Below, piece by piece: positions 15,106 through 23,199 of a stretch of DNA of 32,732 bases. This DNA comes from Pseudomonadota bacterium (lineage in GTDB: Bacteria > Pseudomonadota > Alphaproteobacteria > Reyranellales > Reyranellaceae), in the NCBI GenBank assembly GCA_023416135.1, contig JAEZIF010000100.1:1-32732 (forward strand). Direction: 5' to 3'. A program made the translations under genes and the position numbers. Every line of letters begins with the position of its first letter. The stretch's first letter is position 1. The notes under the pieces are model-generated. The model was not told the origin of the DNA. It did not search any database and was given only the letters and a program-made list of their open reading frames with translations.

Positions 15106-16023
15106 TCATGGCCCGCGCAGCCTGGGATCGAGCACGGCATTCATCAGGTCGGCCACCATGGTGAGCGCCACGTAGATCACCGCCAGCACCAGGACGACCG
15201 CCTGCACGACGGGGAAGTCGTTCTTGCCGATCGATTCCCAGGCCAGGAAGCCCACGCCGTGCAGGGCGAAGACCTGCTCGATCACGATCGAGCCGCCGAG
15301 CATGAAGCCGAGTTGAACGGCGGCGATCGCCACCACCGGGATGGCGGCGTTGCGCAGCGCGTGCTTCAGCAGGATCGCGGCGCGCGACAGGCCCTTGGCG
15401 CGCGCCGTCCGAATGTAGTCCGAGCCCATCGCCTGGATCATGCCGGCGCGGGTCAGTCGCGTCAGGGCAGGGATCGCCGAGAAGGCGAGCACGATGCCCG
15501 GCATCACGTAGTGTTGCCACGAGCCGGTGCCCGAGATCGGCAGCCAGCCGAGCTGCAGCCCGAACGTAATCATCAGGATCAGGCCGAGCCAGAACGACGG
15601 CATGGCCTGGCCGAGCAAGGCCACTATCTGGACGGTGCGGTCGAACGCGGTGTTCTCGCGTACCGCCGCCAGGATGCCGAGCGGCAGGGAGACCGCGAGC
15701 GCGATCACGAGGCCGGTGAGCCCTAGCGTGACGGTGATCGGCATGCGCTCGGCGATGAGGTTGGAGACCTTGGTCTTGAAGAAGTAGCTCTCGCCCAGGT
15801 CGCCTGTCACCGCGCGGCCGGCCCAATCGAAGAACTGCGCGGTGAGCGGCCGGTCGAGACCGTAGGCCTTGCGCACGGCCTCGACATCGGCCTGCGTGGC
15901 GTTGGGACCGGCGATCGAGATCGCGAGGTCGCCGGACAGGCGCGTCAGGATGAAGGCCAGCGTCATGACCGTAGCGGCCACGAGAATCGCCACGATCAGA
16001 CGGCGAACGAGGAACTGCAACAT
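15106..16023 (-). CDS. ABC transporter permease, DppB/OppB type
   Basis: A 305-residue inner-membrane subunit and first gene of the minus-strand importer operon. The N-terminus MLQFLVRRLIVAILVAATVM is the typical first helix. It continues with the periplasmic AVRKAYGLDRPLTAQFFDW segment found in DppB proteins and an EAA loop in DYIRTARAKGLSRAAILLKH. The C-terminus ends VLDPRLR, also family-typical. The operon promoter should lie in 16024-16159, the gap to the divergent zincin gene; I see no clear operator there. Confidence 0.94.
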   Translation of the reverse strand: MLQFLVRRLIVAILVAATVMTLAFILTRLSGDLAISIAGPNATQADVEAVRKAYGLDRPLTAQFFDWAGRAVTGDLGESYFFKTKVSNLIAERMPITVTLGLTGLVIALAVSLPLGILAAVRENTAFDRTVQIVALLGQAMPSFWLGLILMITFGLQLGWLPISGTGSWQHYVMPGIVLAFSAIPALTRLTRAGMIQAMGSDYIRTARAKGLSRAAILLKHALRNAAIPVVAIAAVQLGFMLGGSIVIEQVFALHGVGFLAWESIGKNDFPVVQAVVLVLAVIYVALTMVADLMNAVLDPRLRGP

Positions 16024-16159
16024 GCTTGGGCAGTGAGCTTAGTGCGTATTGACCGGGAAGGCGACCATGCGATTCTCGCGCCAAAGGCCATCGGTCCCGC
16101 CACAGATTCGTCCCCCATCGCCTCTTGGCGGGCGCGCCGTGGTCCTATATGGGGGAGTC

Positions 16160-16615
16160 ATGCCGGTCTTCACCAATCCGCGGCGCACGCCCTGCTTCGG
16201 CACGGCGCCCACCTTGGAGGACTTCGAGGCGATCGCCGCCGAGGCGCTGGCGACGATTCCCGAGGAGTTCCGGCGGCATGTCGGCAACGTGCGCATTCAG
16301 GTCGACGACTTCCCGTCGGACGAGATCGAGAAGGAAATGGACCTCGACACGCCGTTCGACCTGCTCGGCCTCTACCAGGGTGTGTCGATGATGGAGCGTG
16401 GCGCGGGCCACGTCGCCAACGATATCGACCGCATCTTCCTCTATCGCCGGCCGATCCTCGATTACTGGTGCGAATCGGGTGAGGACCTGCCGCACATCGT
16501 GCGCCACGTGCTGATCCATGAGATCGGTCATCACTTCGGCTTGAGCGACGACGACATGGAAGCCATCGAAGCCAAGGCCGAAGAAGAATCGCGCCGCGTG
16601 CAGCCCGGCGCTTAG
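16160..16615 (+). CDS. metallopeptidase family protein (small zincin, DUF1025/MmpZincin-like)
   Basis: A 151-residue cytoplasmic protein with the zinc-protease motif HEIGHHFGLSDDDM, whose ligands are H120, E121 and H124 (HExxH). The preceding FLYRRPILDYWCESGEDL is also typical of this small alphaproteobacterial zincin family; substrates are unknown. The ATG at 16160 has GGGGGAG 3 bases upstream and yields the usual N-terminus (TLEDFEAIAAEAL near 18-30). The open frame extends 37 codons further upstream without support. It is divergent from the ABC operon and convergent with the superoxide dismutase gene. Confidence 0.9.
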   Translation: MPVFTNPRRTPCFGTAPTLEDFEAIAAEALATIPEEFRRHVGNVRIQVDDFPSDEIEKEMDLDTPFDLLGLYQGVSMMERGAGHVANDIDRIFLYRRPILDYWCESGEDLPHIVRHVLIHEIGHHFGLSDDDMEAIEAKAEEESRRVQPGA

Positions 16616-16617
16616 CT

Positions 16618-16653
16618 CATTGGACCGCGGGCCTGGAGGCCCGCAGTCCAATG
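16618..16653. terminator. bidirectional stem-loop between convergent genes
   Basis: A 16-bp inverted repeat with one mismatch (CATTGGACCGCGGGCC at 16618-16633; GGCCCGCAGTCCAATG at 16638-16653) flanks a TGGA loop. It fills the 39-base gap between the zincin stop (16615) and the superoxide dismutase stop (16655). The position and symmetry indicate a shared terminator for both strands. No T-tract follows on either side, as is common in GC-rich genomes. Confidence 0.8.
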
Positions 16654-16654
16654 A

Positions 16655-17353
16655 TCACACCCTGATCGCTTCTCGATACAACCACTCGGGTGTGACCCAG
16701 CGGACCATCTGCGCGAAGCTGTCGACGTACTTGGCGGGATCGCTGCCATAGTCGGCCTTGTAGGCATGCTCGTACATGTCGAGCACGATCAGCGGCACGC
16801 AGCCCACCGGGCCGGCAGAGTGATCGGCGGCGAGGTGATTGATCAGTCGCTTGTCGCGCGGCGTGTAGGCCAGGATCACCATGCCCTTGCCGTCGATCGC
16901 CGACTTGCCCATGGCGGCGAACTCCGCCTTCCAGCGATCGAAGCTCGCGAAGTCACGGCTGATCGCCTGGGCGAATACGCCCGATGGGCTGGTCGGCGCG
17001 TCGCCGATGCATTCGAAGTAGAGCTCGTGCAACAACGAGGAATTGTAGACGGCCTGCTGCTCGCGCTTGAGCTCGCCGACCTCGCCCGGCTCGACCTTGG
17101 CGAAATCCATCTGCGCGAGCTGCTCGGTTATGGCATTCAGGCGATTGACGCTCTCGGCGTAGATCGCGTGATGCTCGGTGATCGACTGGGCCGACAGCCA
17201 CTTGACCTTGTCGGGATTGAAGGTGAGCGGCTGAGCGCGGAACTTGGCCGCATTCGCGACGGCGAGCAGCTGCTGCGCGGTCGCGGGCACGGCCGCGGCG
17301 CCGGCCAGCAGGCCGACCCCCGCTGCGAGGGAGCGGCGAGAGATATCGGGCAT
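16655..17353 (-). CDS. exported Fe/Mn superoxide dismutase (Tat signal)
   Basis: A 232-residue enzyme converting superoxide to O2 and H2O2. The N-terminus has a twin-arginine signal (SRRSLAAGVGLLAGAA, residues 5-20) with a likely cleavage after TAQ near 25-27, so the folded, metal-loaded enzyme is probably sent to the periplasm. Ligands by motif: H61 in the HH pair of ITEHHAIY, H109 in SLLHELYF, D192 and H196 in DMYEHAY. The first His-to-Tyr stretch is about two residues shorter than in E. coli SodA/SodB, as in other exported alphaproteobacterial relatives I recall. The gene lies 38 bases after the DUF1254 gene and may be cotranscribed. The frame is open much further upstream, but the ATG at the Tat signal is the natural start. 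Confidence 0.9.
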   Translation of the reverse strand: MPDISRRSLAAGVGLLAGAAAVPATAQQLLAVANAAKFRAQPLTFNPDKVKWLSAQSITEHHAIYAESVNRLNAITEQLAQMDFAKVEPGEVGELKREQQAVYNSSLLHELYFECIGDAPTSPSGVFAQAISRDFASFDRWKAEFAAMGKSAIDGKGMVILAYTPRDKRLINHLAADHSAGPVGCVPLIVLDMYEHAYKADYGSDPAKYVDSFAQMVRWVTPEWLYREAIRV

Positions 17354-17391
17354 GTCGGTCTCCGAAAAGATTATTCGGACCCTAACGCCAC

Positions 17392-18813
17392 TCACGACGG
17401 AGAGTTGCGTTGCACGCCGGGTGCGCGATAGTGGCCCTCGATCAGCGATTCCTCGGGCTCGTAGGCCCGCAGCACCAGCCGCATCGGCCCGCTGGGAGCG
17501 GGTAGCCAATTGGCCGCACGTTCGCTGTCCGGCCGTTCGCGCTGCAGGTAGATCGTGAGCGAACCGTCGGCAGATTTCTGCAGGCCGGGTGTGCGATCGC
17601 CGATGGAATAGCGGCCGATCGGATTGTCGATGAAGAAGGCACGACCCTCCGGCGTCACCTCGTACATGGCGAGCGACCAGAAGGCGCGTGCCGGCGGCAG
17701 TCTGTCGGCCGGGAAGGTGAGGCGATAGGCGTTCGCGCCGGACAGCGGGTCGCCGTTCGAATCGATGCCGCAGGCGAGATAGATCGCCTCGGCGGGCTCG
17801 AGTGCCGCCAGCCCGGTGAGCGCCACGTATGCGCGATAGAGATAGTCCTCGCCGAAATTGCCGAGATGGCGTTCGCCGTAGGTCCAGCCGTCGACCGTCC
17901 TGCCGTAGCGGCTGCCGGCGGCGCGGATCTCGGCGCGGCCCTGCTCGATGCCGGCTTGGACGGCGCGGCGCTCGGCCTCGTTGAAGGCGCGCCCGTCGAA
18001 CTTGCGGCCAGGCCTCAGCTTCAACGGCGCCAGACTCTCGAACATCGCGCGATCGCGCTCCGACAATGGGCTCTCGCCCAGCGCGCGCATCGTCACCTCG
18101 AACAGATCGAACGGATCGGTGGGATTTGGCGCCGGCCAATCGGCCACCGGCTCGGCCGGCGCTACGGTGCGTTGGCGCATCAGTTCGCGCGTCTCGAGGA
18201 TGCGCCGCTCGTTGCGCTGGTCCGGCGTCTCGAGCAGCACGCGCGCCTGCAGGATGCGCACGCGGTCAAACTCCTCCGGCCCGTCGACCAGGATGCGTCC
18301 CAGCAGCCACGCCGGGTTGGTGGGCGCGCGTATGAGCTTCACGTCAGACGGCGGATCGCCCGTCCAGGCCGGACCGACGATCATGTGCGTCGGTGGGACC
18401 CCGCCATGCAGCCGATGGCTGACATAGGCGAAGTTGTTGGTGAACATGTCCATGAAGGCGTAGCTGTAATAGAGGTCGCCCACCGGTGGCACGGTGAGGA
18501 ACATCGGCTCGATCGAGAGGTCGAGCCACGCCGACGAATAGAAGGTGTCGTTGTTGGGGGTCGTCACCGCCCGCGCGCGATGGTCGGCCAGCTGGGCGAT
18601 GTGACGGAAGCGATTGAGCCGCTGGCGCAGTGGATTGCCCTCGTTGACCGTGGCCTGCCAGCGCGTGCGGTACATCTCGTAGACCGGGAAGAGATAGATC
18701 GTGGCGCGCCGCGCCAGGTCCGTCAGCGTCGCGGTCGTCTCCTGCGCGCGCACGATGGCGGGCATCGCCAGGGGGACGGCGAGTGCTCCACCGAGCAGGG
18801 CGCGCCGTCTCAT
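17392..18813 (-). CDS. DUF1254/DUF1214 domain exported protein
   Basis: A 473-residue protein. A signal sequence with consecutive arginines (MRRRALLGGALAVPLAMPAI) ends near VRAQ, so it is probably exported, possibly by Tat. The DUF1254 part is marked by IYLFPVYEMYRTR near 38-50 and AVTTPNNDTFYSSAWLDLS near 82-100. The C-terminal DUF1214 part is marked by FWSLAMYEVTPEGRAFFIDN. These paired domains are widespread in bacteria and of unknown function. The ATG overlaps the stop of the DNA glycosylase gene by 4 bases, indicating translational coupling. The frame is open 19 codons upstream without a signal-like N-terminus. Confidence 0.9.
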   Translation of the reverse strand: MRRRALLGGALAVPLAMPAIVRAQETTATLTDLARRATIYLFPVYEMYRTRWQATVNEGNPLRQRLNRFRHIAQLADHRARAVTTPNNDTFYSSAWLDLSIEPMFLTVPPVGDLYYSYAFMDMFTNNFAYVSHRLHGGVPPTHMIVGPAWTGDPPSDVKLIRAPTNPAWLLGRILVDGPEEFDRVRILQARVLLETPDQRNERRILETRELMRQRTVAPAEPVADWPAPNPTDPFDLFEVTMRALGESPLSERDRAMFESLAPLKLRPGRKFDGRAFNEAERRAVQAGIEQGRAEIRAAGSRYGRTVDGWTYGERHLGNFGEDYLYRAYVALTGLAALEPAEAIYLACGIDSNGDPLSGANAYRLTFPADRLPPARAFWSLAMYEVTPEGRAFFIDNPIGRYSIGDRTPGLQKSADGSLTIYLQRERPDSERAANWLPAPSGPMRLVLRAYEPEESLIEGHYRAPGVQRNSPS

Positions 18814-19352
18814 GCCGCGCGCTCGCGCGTCAACCGACGCTCCATCACGAAGGCCGCCACCTCGCGCCACGGAGCCAGGGTCCAGAACGAGCGTGCGCGG
18901 CCCGACGGCGAGGCCAGCACGAACGCCACCGCGCCTTCGATCGGCTCGGCCTGTCGCCCGTAGGCCGGCGACTTCATGCCGAGCGCCAGCGACGCCGCAT
19001 GCTTGCTGGTGAAGGCGATCGCGGCGGGCCGGAAGCGGCGCAGCTTGGTGTGCAGGGCGGCGGCGTCCATCGCATCGGGGCTGAGCTCGTGGTCCGAACC
19101 ATACTCGGTCTTGTTGAGGTCCGTCAGTCCGATGCCGAGCGTCAGGAGCTCGGGATAGCGCTGCGGCGCCAGCCGCTCGGGCGTCAGGCCGACCGCGTGC
19201 AGGGTCGGCCAGAATGCGTTGCCGGGATTGGCATAGTAGGCGCGCGCCTTGAACGAAGCCGGGCTGGGCGCCGTGCCGCAGAACACCAGGTCGAGGCCCG
19301 ACGCCAAGAGGTCGGGGACGAGCGGCCTACTCCGGCTTGATGCCCGCGGCAC
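18810..19352 (-). CDS. mug: G/U mismatch-specific DNA glycosylase, Mug family
   Basis: A 180-residue member of the uracil-DNA glycosylase superfamily that removes uracil or ethenocytosine mispaired with G. Motif 1 is in LVFCGTAPSPASFKARAYYA followed by NPGNAFWPTLHAVGLTPE. The central GIGLTDLNKTE and the later LASPSGRARSFWTLAPW correspond to the substrate-binding motifs. The start is GTG at 19352, inside the 3' end of the Bug gene (26-base overlap); no better internal start is seen. The stop overlaps the DUF1254 start by 4 bases. A DNA-repair gene between two exported proteins is unusual and probably reflects packing rather than shared function. Confidence 0.87.
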   Translation of the reverse strand: MPRASSRSRPLVPDLLASGLDLVFCGTAPSPASFKARAYYANPGNAFWPTLHAVGLTPERLAPQRYPELLTLGIGLTDLNKTEYGSDHELSPDAMDAAALHTKLRRFRPAAIAFTSKHAASLALGMKSPAYGRQAEPIEGAVAFVLASPSGRARSFWTLAPWREVAAFVMERRLTRERAA

Positions 19353-20298
19353 GTATAACCTCGCCCCAGCGCTTGTGCTCGGCCTTGATGAAGGCGTCGA
19401 CCTCGGGGATCGGCATGTTTCCGCCGGGCTCGAAGCCGCCCTGTCGCATGCTGGCGATCACCTCGGCATCCTGCAGGGCGCGCTCGGTGGCGGCCCGCAG
19501 CTTGTCCTTGATCGTGGCCGGCGTGCCCGCCGGCACCGCCCAGATCGACCACGACGTGACCACGAGGTCGGGAACGCTCTCGACCAGCGTCGGCGTCTCC
19601 GGTGCGACCGTCGCGCGTTTGGCGCCGGTCGTGGCGACCGGCTTGAGCTTGCCCGAGCTCACCTGACCCATCAGCGAATCGATGTTGGCGATGCAGAGCG
19701 GCACATGGCCGGCCAGCACGTCCGCCGCCGCCGCTGACGCGCCGCGGTAGCTGATCAGGGTGAGGTCGGCGCCGGTCTTCTGCTTCAGGAGCTCCATGGT
19801 GAGCGACGGCGAGGCGCCGACACCCGAAGAGCCGTACTGGTACTTGCCGGGCTCGGCCTTGGACGCGGCGATCAGCTTGGTGACCGTGTCGTGCGGAAAG
19901 CTGGGGTGGCAGCACAGCATGTTGGGCTGGGTGCCGATCCAGGCCACCGTCTCGAGATCGGTGAAGGGGTTGTAGGGCAGCCTGGCGTAGAGATTGGGCG
20001 CCACGGCGTGGCTGGCGATGCCGCCCAGCAGCATCGCATAGCCGTCGGGCGGCGACTTGGCGACATTGTCGGCCGCGATCGAGCCGCCGGCGCCGCTGCG
20101 ATTGTCGATGACGAAGGACTGACCGAGATAGTCCTGCAGCTTGGCGCTCAGCCTGCGGGCGATATTGTCCTGCGAGCCGCCGGGTGTGAACGGGCAGACG
20201 ACGCGCACGGTGCGTTGCGGCCAGTCGTTGCCCTGGCCGAAGGCCGGGCCGGTCAGCGGCAGCACACCCAGGGCGGCGGTGAATTGGCGCCTCTTCAT
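19327..20298 (-). CDS. Bug-type tripartite tricarboxylate transporter receptor
   Basis: A 323-residue periplasmic receptor of the Bug (TctC-like) family. The signal peptide is MKRRQFTAALGVLPLTGPAF. Then come the hallmarks VRVVCPFTPGGSQDNIARRL near 30-49, VIDNRSGAGGSIAADNVAKS near 63-82 and PDGYAMLLGG. Bug proteins capture small carboxylates or amides for TctAB permeases and are often orphans, as here. GAGGGA about 8 bases before the ATG supports the start. It is the first gene of a minus-strand run (Bug, Mug, DUF1254, SOD) and divergent from the response regulator. Substrate unknown. Confidence 0.94.
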   Translation of the reverse strand: MKRRQFTAALGVLPLTGPAFGQGNDWPQRTVRVVCPFTPGGSQDNIARRLSAKLQDYLGQSFVIDNRSGAGGSIAADNVAKSPPDGYAMLLGGIASHAVAPNLYARLPYNPFTDLETVAWIGTQPNMLCCHPSFPHDTVTKLIAASKAEPGKYQYGSSGVGASPSLTMELLKQKTGADLTLISYRGASAAAADVLAGHVPLCIANIDSLMGQVSSGKLKPVATTGAKRATVAPETPTLVESVPDLVVTSWSIWAVPAGTPATIKDKLRAATERALQDAEVIASMRQGGFEPGGNMPIPEVDAFIKAEHKRWGEVIRAAGIKPE

Positions 20299-20409
20299 GG
20301 CATTCCCTCTTGAACGCTCCCCGGCCGATGATGCATGACGAGTGTACCCCCTTCCAGGGGCGGGCGACGGATCGCGGAACAAAAACCGATCGATGGCGTT
20401 ACTGATCGA

Positions 20410-20808
20410 ATGAACGCGAGGCGCAACACCTTGGACGAGCCGGTTCCGGCACCGCCTCCCACGATCCTGGTCGTCGAAGACGACGTGCTGGTGCGCCACA
20501 TCGCCTCCGCCTACCTGCGCGACAGCGGCTTCAACGTGATCGAGGCGACCGGCGCCGACGAGGCGATCCGCGTCCTGAAGTCCGAGGTCCACGTCGACAT
20601 CGTGTTCTCCGATGTCAACATGCCGGGCAGCATGGACGGCTTCGGCTTGGCGCAGTGGGTGCGCCGCGAGCGGCCGCGGCTCCAGGTCATCCTGACCTCC
20701 GGCGGGCCGCGCACGGCCAAGGAAGCGACCGAGCAGGGTCCGATCCTCGCCAAGCCCTACGATCACGCCGCGCTCGAACGATACATCCGCGCCCTGCTCG
20801 AGCCCTGA
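20410..20808 (+). CDS. single-domain response regulator (receiver only)
   Basis: A 132-residue CheY-like receiver. The acidic pair is in ILVVEDDVLVRH near 19-30, the phosphoacceptor is D68 in VFSDVNMPG, and the conserved Lys is in ILAKPYDHAALERYI near the C-terminus. There is no output domain, so it acts by protein-protein contact or in a phosphorelay. No histidine kinase is nearby. An upstream ATG at 20335 would add 25 unremarkable residues and leave only 36 bases to the divergent Bug start; the ATG at 20410 leaves a normal promoter gap and is preferred. Confidence 0.88.
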   Translation: MNARRNTLDEPVPAPPPTILVVEDDVLVRHIASAYLRDSGFNVIEATGADEAIRVLKSEVHVDIVFSDVNMPGSMDGFGLAQWVRRERPRLQVILTSGGPRTAKEATEQGPILAKPYDHAALERYIRALLEP

Positions 20809-20890
20809 GACACACGCCATTTCGACCTGAGGCCTCGCGGCCTTGTCCATCGGCTTCCATCGGGCATGATGGATCGACGGGAGGATCGCC

Positions 20891-22060
20891 GTGAATACGC
20901 CAGGGAACATCATCGACAAGGCCGACGAGGCCCAGCTCTTCGCCACCATCGACCGCTGGGTCGAGCGCGAGGTGGCGCCGCGCGTCAAGGAGTTCGACCA
21001 TGCCGATCGCTGGCCGGCCGAGCTGGTCGAGCAGATGAAGGAGCTCGGCCTGTTCGGCGCAACCGTCAGCCAGGAGTATGGCGGCCTCGGCCTGCCGGCG
21101 CGTACCTATGCCGAGATCGTCATGAAGATCTCGTCGGTATGGATGGCGCTGACCGGCATCTTCAACTCCCACCTGATGCTGGCCCTGGCCATCGAGAAGT
21201 TCGGCACCGAGCCGCAGCGCCGCCATTGGCTGCCGAAGCTCGCCTCGGGCGAGGTGCGCGGCGGCTTGGCGCTGACCGAGCCCGATGCCGGCACCGACCT
21301 GCAGGCGATCCGGCTGACGGCGCGGCGCGAGGGCGATCACTACGTGCTGAACGGCACCAAGACCTGGATCTCCAACGGCATCGAGGGCTCCTGCTTCGCG
21401 CTCCTGGTCAAGACCAACCCGGACGCCTCGCCGCGCTATTCGGGCATGAGCCTGTTCATCGCCCCCAAGGGCCCGGGCTTCCGCGTCGGCCGCAAGCTCG
21501 AGAAGCTCGGCTACCACTCGATCGATTCCGGAGAGCTGATCTTCGAGGATTATCGCGTGCCGGCCGATCACCTGATCGGCGAGGTCGAGGGCCGCGGCTT
21601 CACCCAGGTCGCAGGCGGGCTGGAGCTCGGGCGCATCAATGTCGCGGCCCGCGGCGTCGGCATCGCCGAGGGGGCGCTGAAACTCGCCACCAGCTACTCG
21701 CAGATCCGCAGGACCTTCGGCAAGCCGATCTGCGAGCACCAGGCGATCCAGCTCAAGCTCGGCGAGATGGCGACGCGCGCCCGCGCCGCGCGCCTGCTCA
21801 CGCTCGACGCTGCCGACGCATTCGACCGCGGCGAGCGCTGCGATCTCGAGGCCGGCATGGCAAAGTATTTTTCGTCCGAGGCGGCGCTGGAGAACAGCAT
21901 CGAGAGCATGCGCATCCACGGCGCCTACGGCTATTCCAAGGAATACGACATCGAGCGGCTCTACCGCGACGCGCCGCTCACCTGCATCGGCGAGGGCACC
22001 AACGAGATGCAGCGCATCATCATCGCCCGCCAGTGGATCAAGCGGCACGCCGAGTCATGA
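20891..22060 (+). CDS. acyl-CoA dehydrogenase
   Basis: A 389-residue FAD enzyme oxidising acyl-CoA to the 2,3-enoyl-CoA. The flavin-binding motif LALTEPDAGTDLQAIRLTAR is near 128-147, and KTWISNGIEGSCFALLVKT follows in the central beta-domain. The C-terminal helical domain has RRTFGKPICEHQAIQLKLGE. The catalytic base is probably E368 in the GEGTNEMQR motif. Start is GTG, with GGGAGG 7 bases upstream. It is the first gene of a four-gene operon; its TGA overlaps the ATG of the first CoA-transferase by 4 bases. The chain-length class is not evident, but the linked CoA-transferases suggest a dicarboxylic or branched short-chain substrate. Confidence 0.95.
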   Translation: MNTPGNIIDKADEAQLFATIDRWVEREVAPRVKEFDHADRWPAELVEQMKELGLFGATVSQEYGGLGLPARTYAEIVMKISSVWMALTGIFNSHLMLALAIEKFGTEPQRRHWLPKLASGEVRGGLALTEPDAGTDLQAIRLTARREGDHYVLNGTKTWISNGIEGSCFALLVKTNPDASPRYSGMSLFIAPKGPGFRVGRKLEKLGYHSIDSGELIFEDYRVPADHLIGEVEGRGFTQVAGGLELGRINVAARGVGIAEGALKLATSYSQIRRTFGKPICEHQAIQLKLGEMATRARAARLLTLDAADAFDRGERCDLEAGMAKYFSSEAALENSIESMRIHGAYGYSKEYDIERLYRDAPLTCIGEGTNEMQRIIIARQWIKRHAES

Positions 22061-23199
22061 GCGCCAAACCGCTCACGGGAATTCGCGTCCTCACGCTGGA
22101 GCAGTTCGGGGCCGGTCCCTACGGCACGATGTTTCTGGCCGAGCTGGGCGCCGAGGTGGTCAAGGTCGAGGCGCCCGAGGGCGACCCCTCGCGCCATGTC
22201 GGGCCGCACAGGCTGGGCGACGCCGACAGCGAATATTTCCAGGCCTGGAACCTCGGCAAGAAGAGCGTGACCCTCGATATCAAGGCGGCCGACGGCCGCC
22301 GCCAGTTCGAGACGCTGGTCAAGGGCGCCGACTGCGTGGTCAACAATCTGCGCGGCACGCAGCCCGGCAGGCTCGGCATCGACTATGCCAGCCTGAAGCA
22401 CCTGAAGCCCGCGATCGTCTGCCTGCATATCTCGGCCTACGGCCGCTCGGGCGAGCGCGCCGACTGGCCGGGCTACGACTTCCTGATGCAGGCCGAGGCC
22501 GGGCTGATGGAACTGACCGGCGATCCCGCGGGAGCGCCGACCCGCGTCGGCGTCTCGCTGATCGACAGCATGAGCGGCCTCACCGGCACGGTCGGCCTCC
22601 TGGCCTGCCTGTTGCGCGCCAGGACGACGGGAAAGGGCTGCGACGTCGAGACCTGCCTGTACGACGTCGCCATGCACCAGCTCACCTATCCCGGCATCTG
22701 GTATCTCAACGAAGGCGACGTCTCGCCGCGCGTGCCGCGCAGCGCCCACCTGTCGCTGGCCCCCGTCCAGACCTTCCCCACCAAGGACGGCTGGATCTTC
22801 ATCATGTGCATGACCCAGAAGTTCTGGCTGTCGCTGGTGCAGGTCATGGGCCGCGAGGACCTTACAGGCGATGCGCGCTTCGCCGATCCCAACACGCGCG
22901 CCGTCAATCGCGCGGCGCTGACGGATGCGCTCGATCCGACCTTCCGCACGCGCACGACGGCCGAATGGCTGACGGCGTTCAACGGCCTGTTGCCCGCCGC
23001 CCCGGTTCATCGGCTCGATCAGGCGCTCGACAGCGGCTTCGCGCGCAGTGCCGGCATGGTCGCGGCCGTGCCGCATCCGGTGAAGGGCAGCCTGCGCGTC
23101 ATCGCCAATCCCCTCCGCATCGACGGCGAGCGGCCGGCCCAGGCCGCCTGCTCGGCCCTCGGCGCCGACAACGATTCGCTATTGGGCAAACGCACATGA
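22057..23199 (+). CDS. CaiB/BaiF class III CoA-transferase (first of pair)
   Basis: A 380-residue CoA-transferase that moves CoA between carboxylic acids. Family marks: LTGIRVLTLEQFGAGPYGTM, the EVVKVEAPEGDPSRHVGP segment, KKSVTLDIKAADGRRQFE and DCVVNNLRGTQPGRLGID. The Asp that forms the acyl-anhydride intermediate in formyl-CoA transferase (D169) corresponds to D170 in VSLIDSMSG. The start overlaps the dehydrogenase stop (ATGA), and its stop overlaps the next start in the same way. Only moderately similar to the second CoA-transferase, so the pair is not a recent duplication. Donor and acceptor acids are unknown. Confidence 0.95.
   Translation: MSAKPLTGIRVLTLEQFGAGPYGTMFLAELGAEVVKVEAPEGDPSRHVGPHRLGDADSEYFQAWNLGKKSVTLDIKAADGRRQFETLVKGADCVVNNLRGTQPGRLGIDYASLKHLKPAIVCLHISAYGRSGERADWPGYDFLMQAEAGLMELTGDPAGAPTRVGVSLIDSMSGLTGTVGLLACLLRARTTGKGCDVETCLYDVAMHQLTYPGIWYLNEGDVSPRVPRSAHLSLAPVQTFPTKDGWIFIMCMTQKFWLSLVQVMGREDLTGDARFADPNTRAVNRAALTDALDPTFRTRTTAEWLTAFNGLLPAAPVHRLDQALDSGFARSAGMVAAVPHPVKGSLRVIANPLRIDGERPAQAACSALGADNDSLLGKRT

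Noticed and set aside
16655..18139. A 494-residue protein combining superoxide dismutase with an upstream region.
   Set aside because: The upstream residues are an out-of-frame reading of the DUF1254 gene; the dismutase starts with its own Tat signal at 17353.
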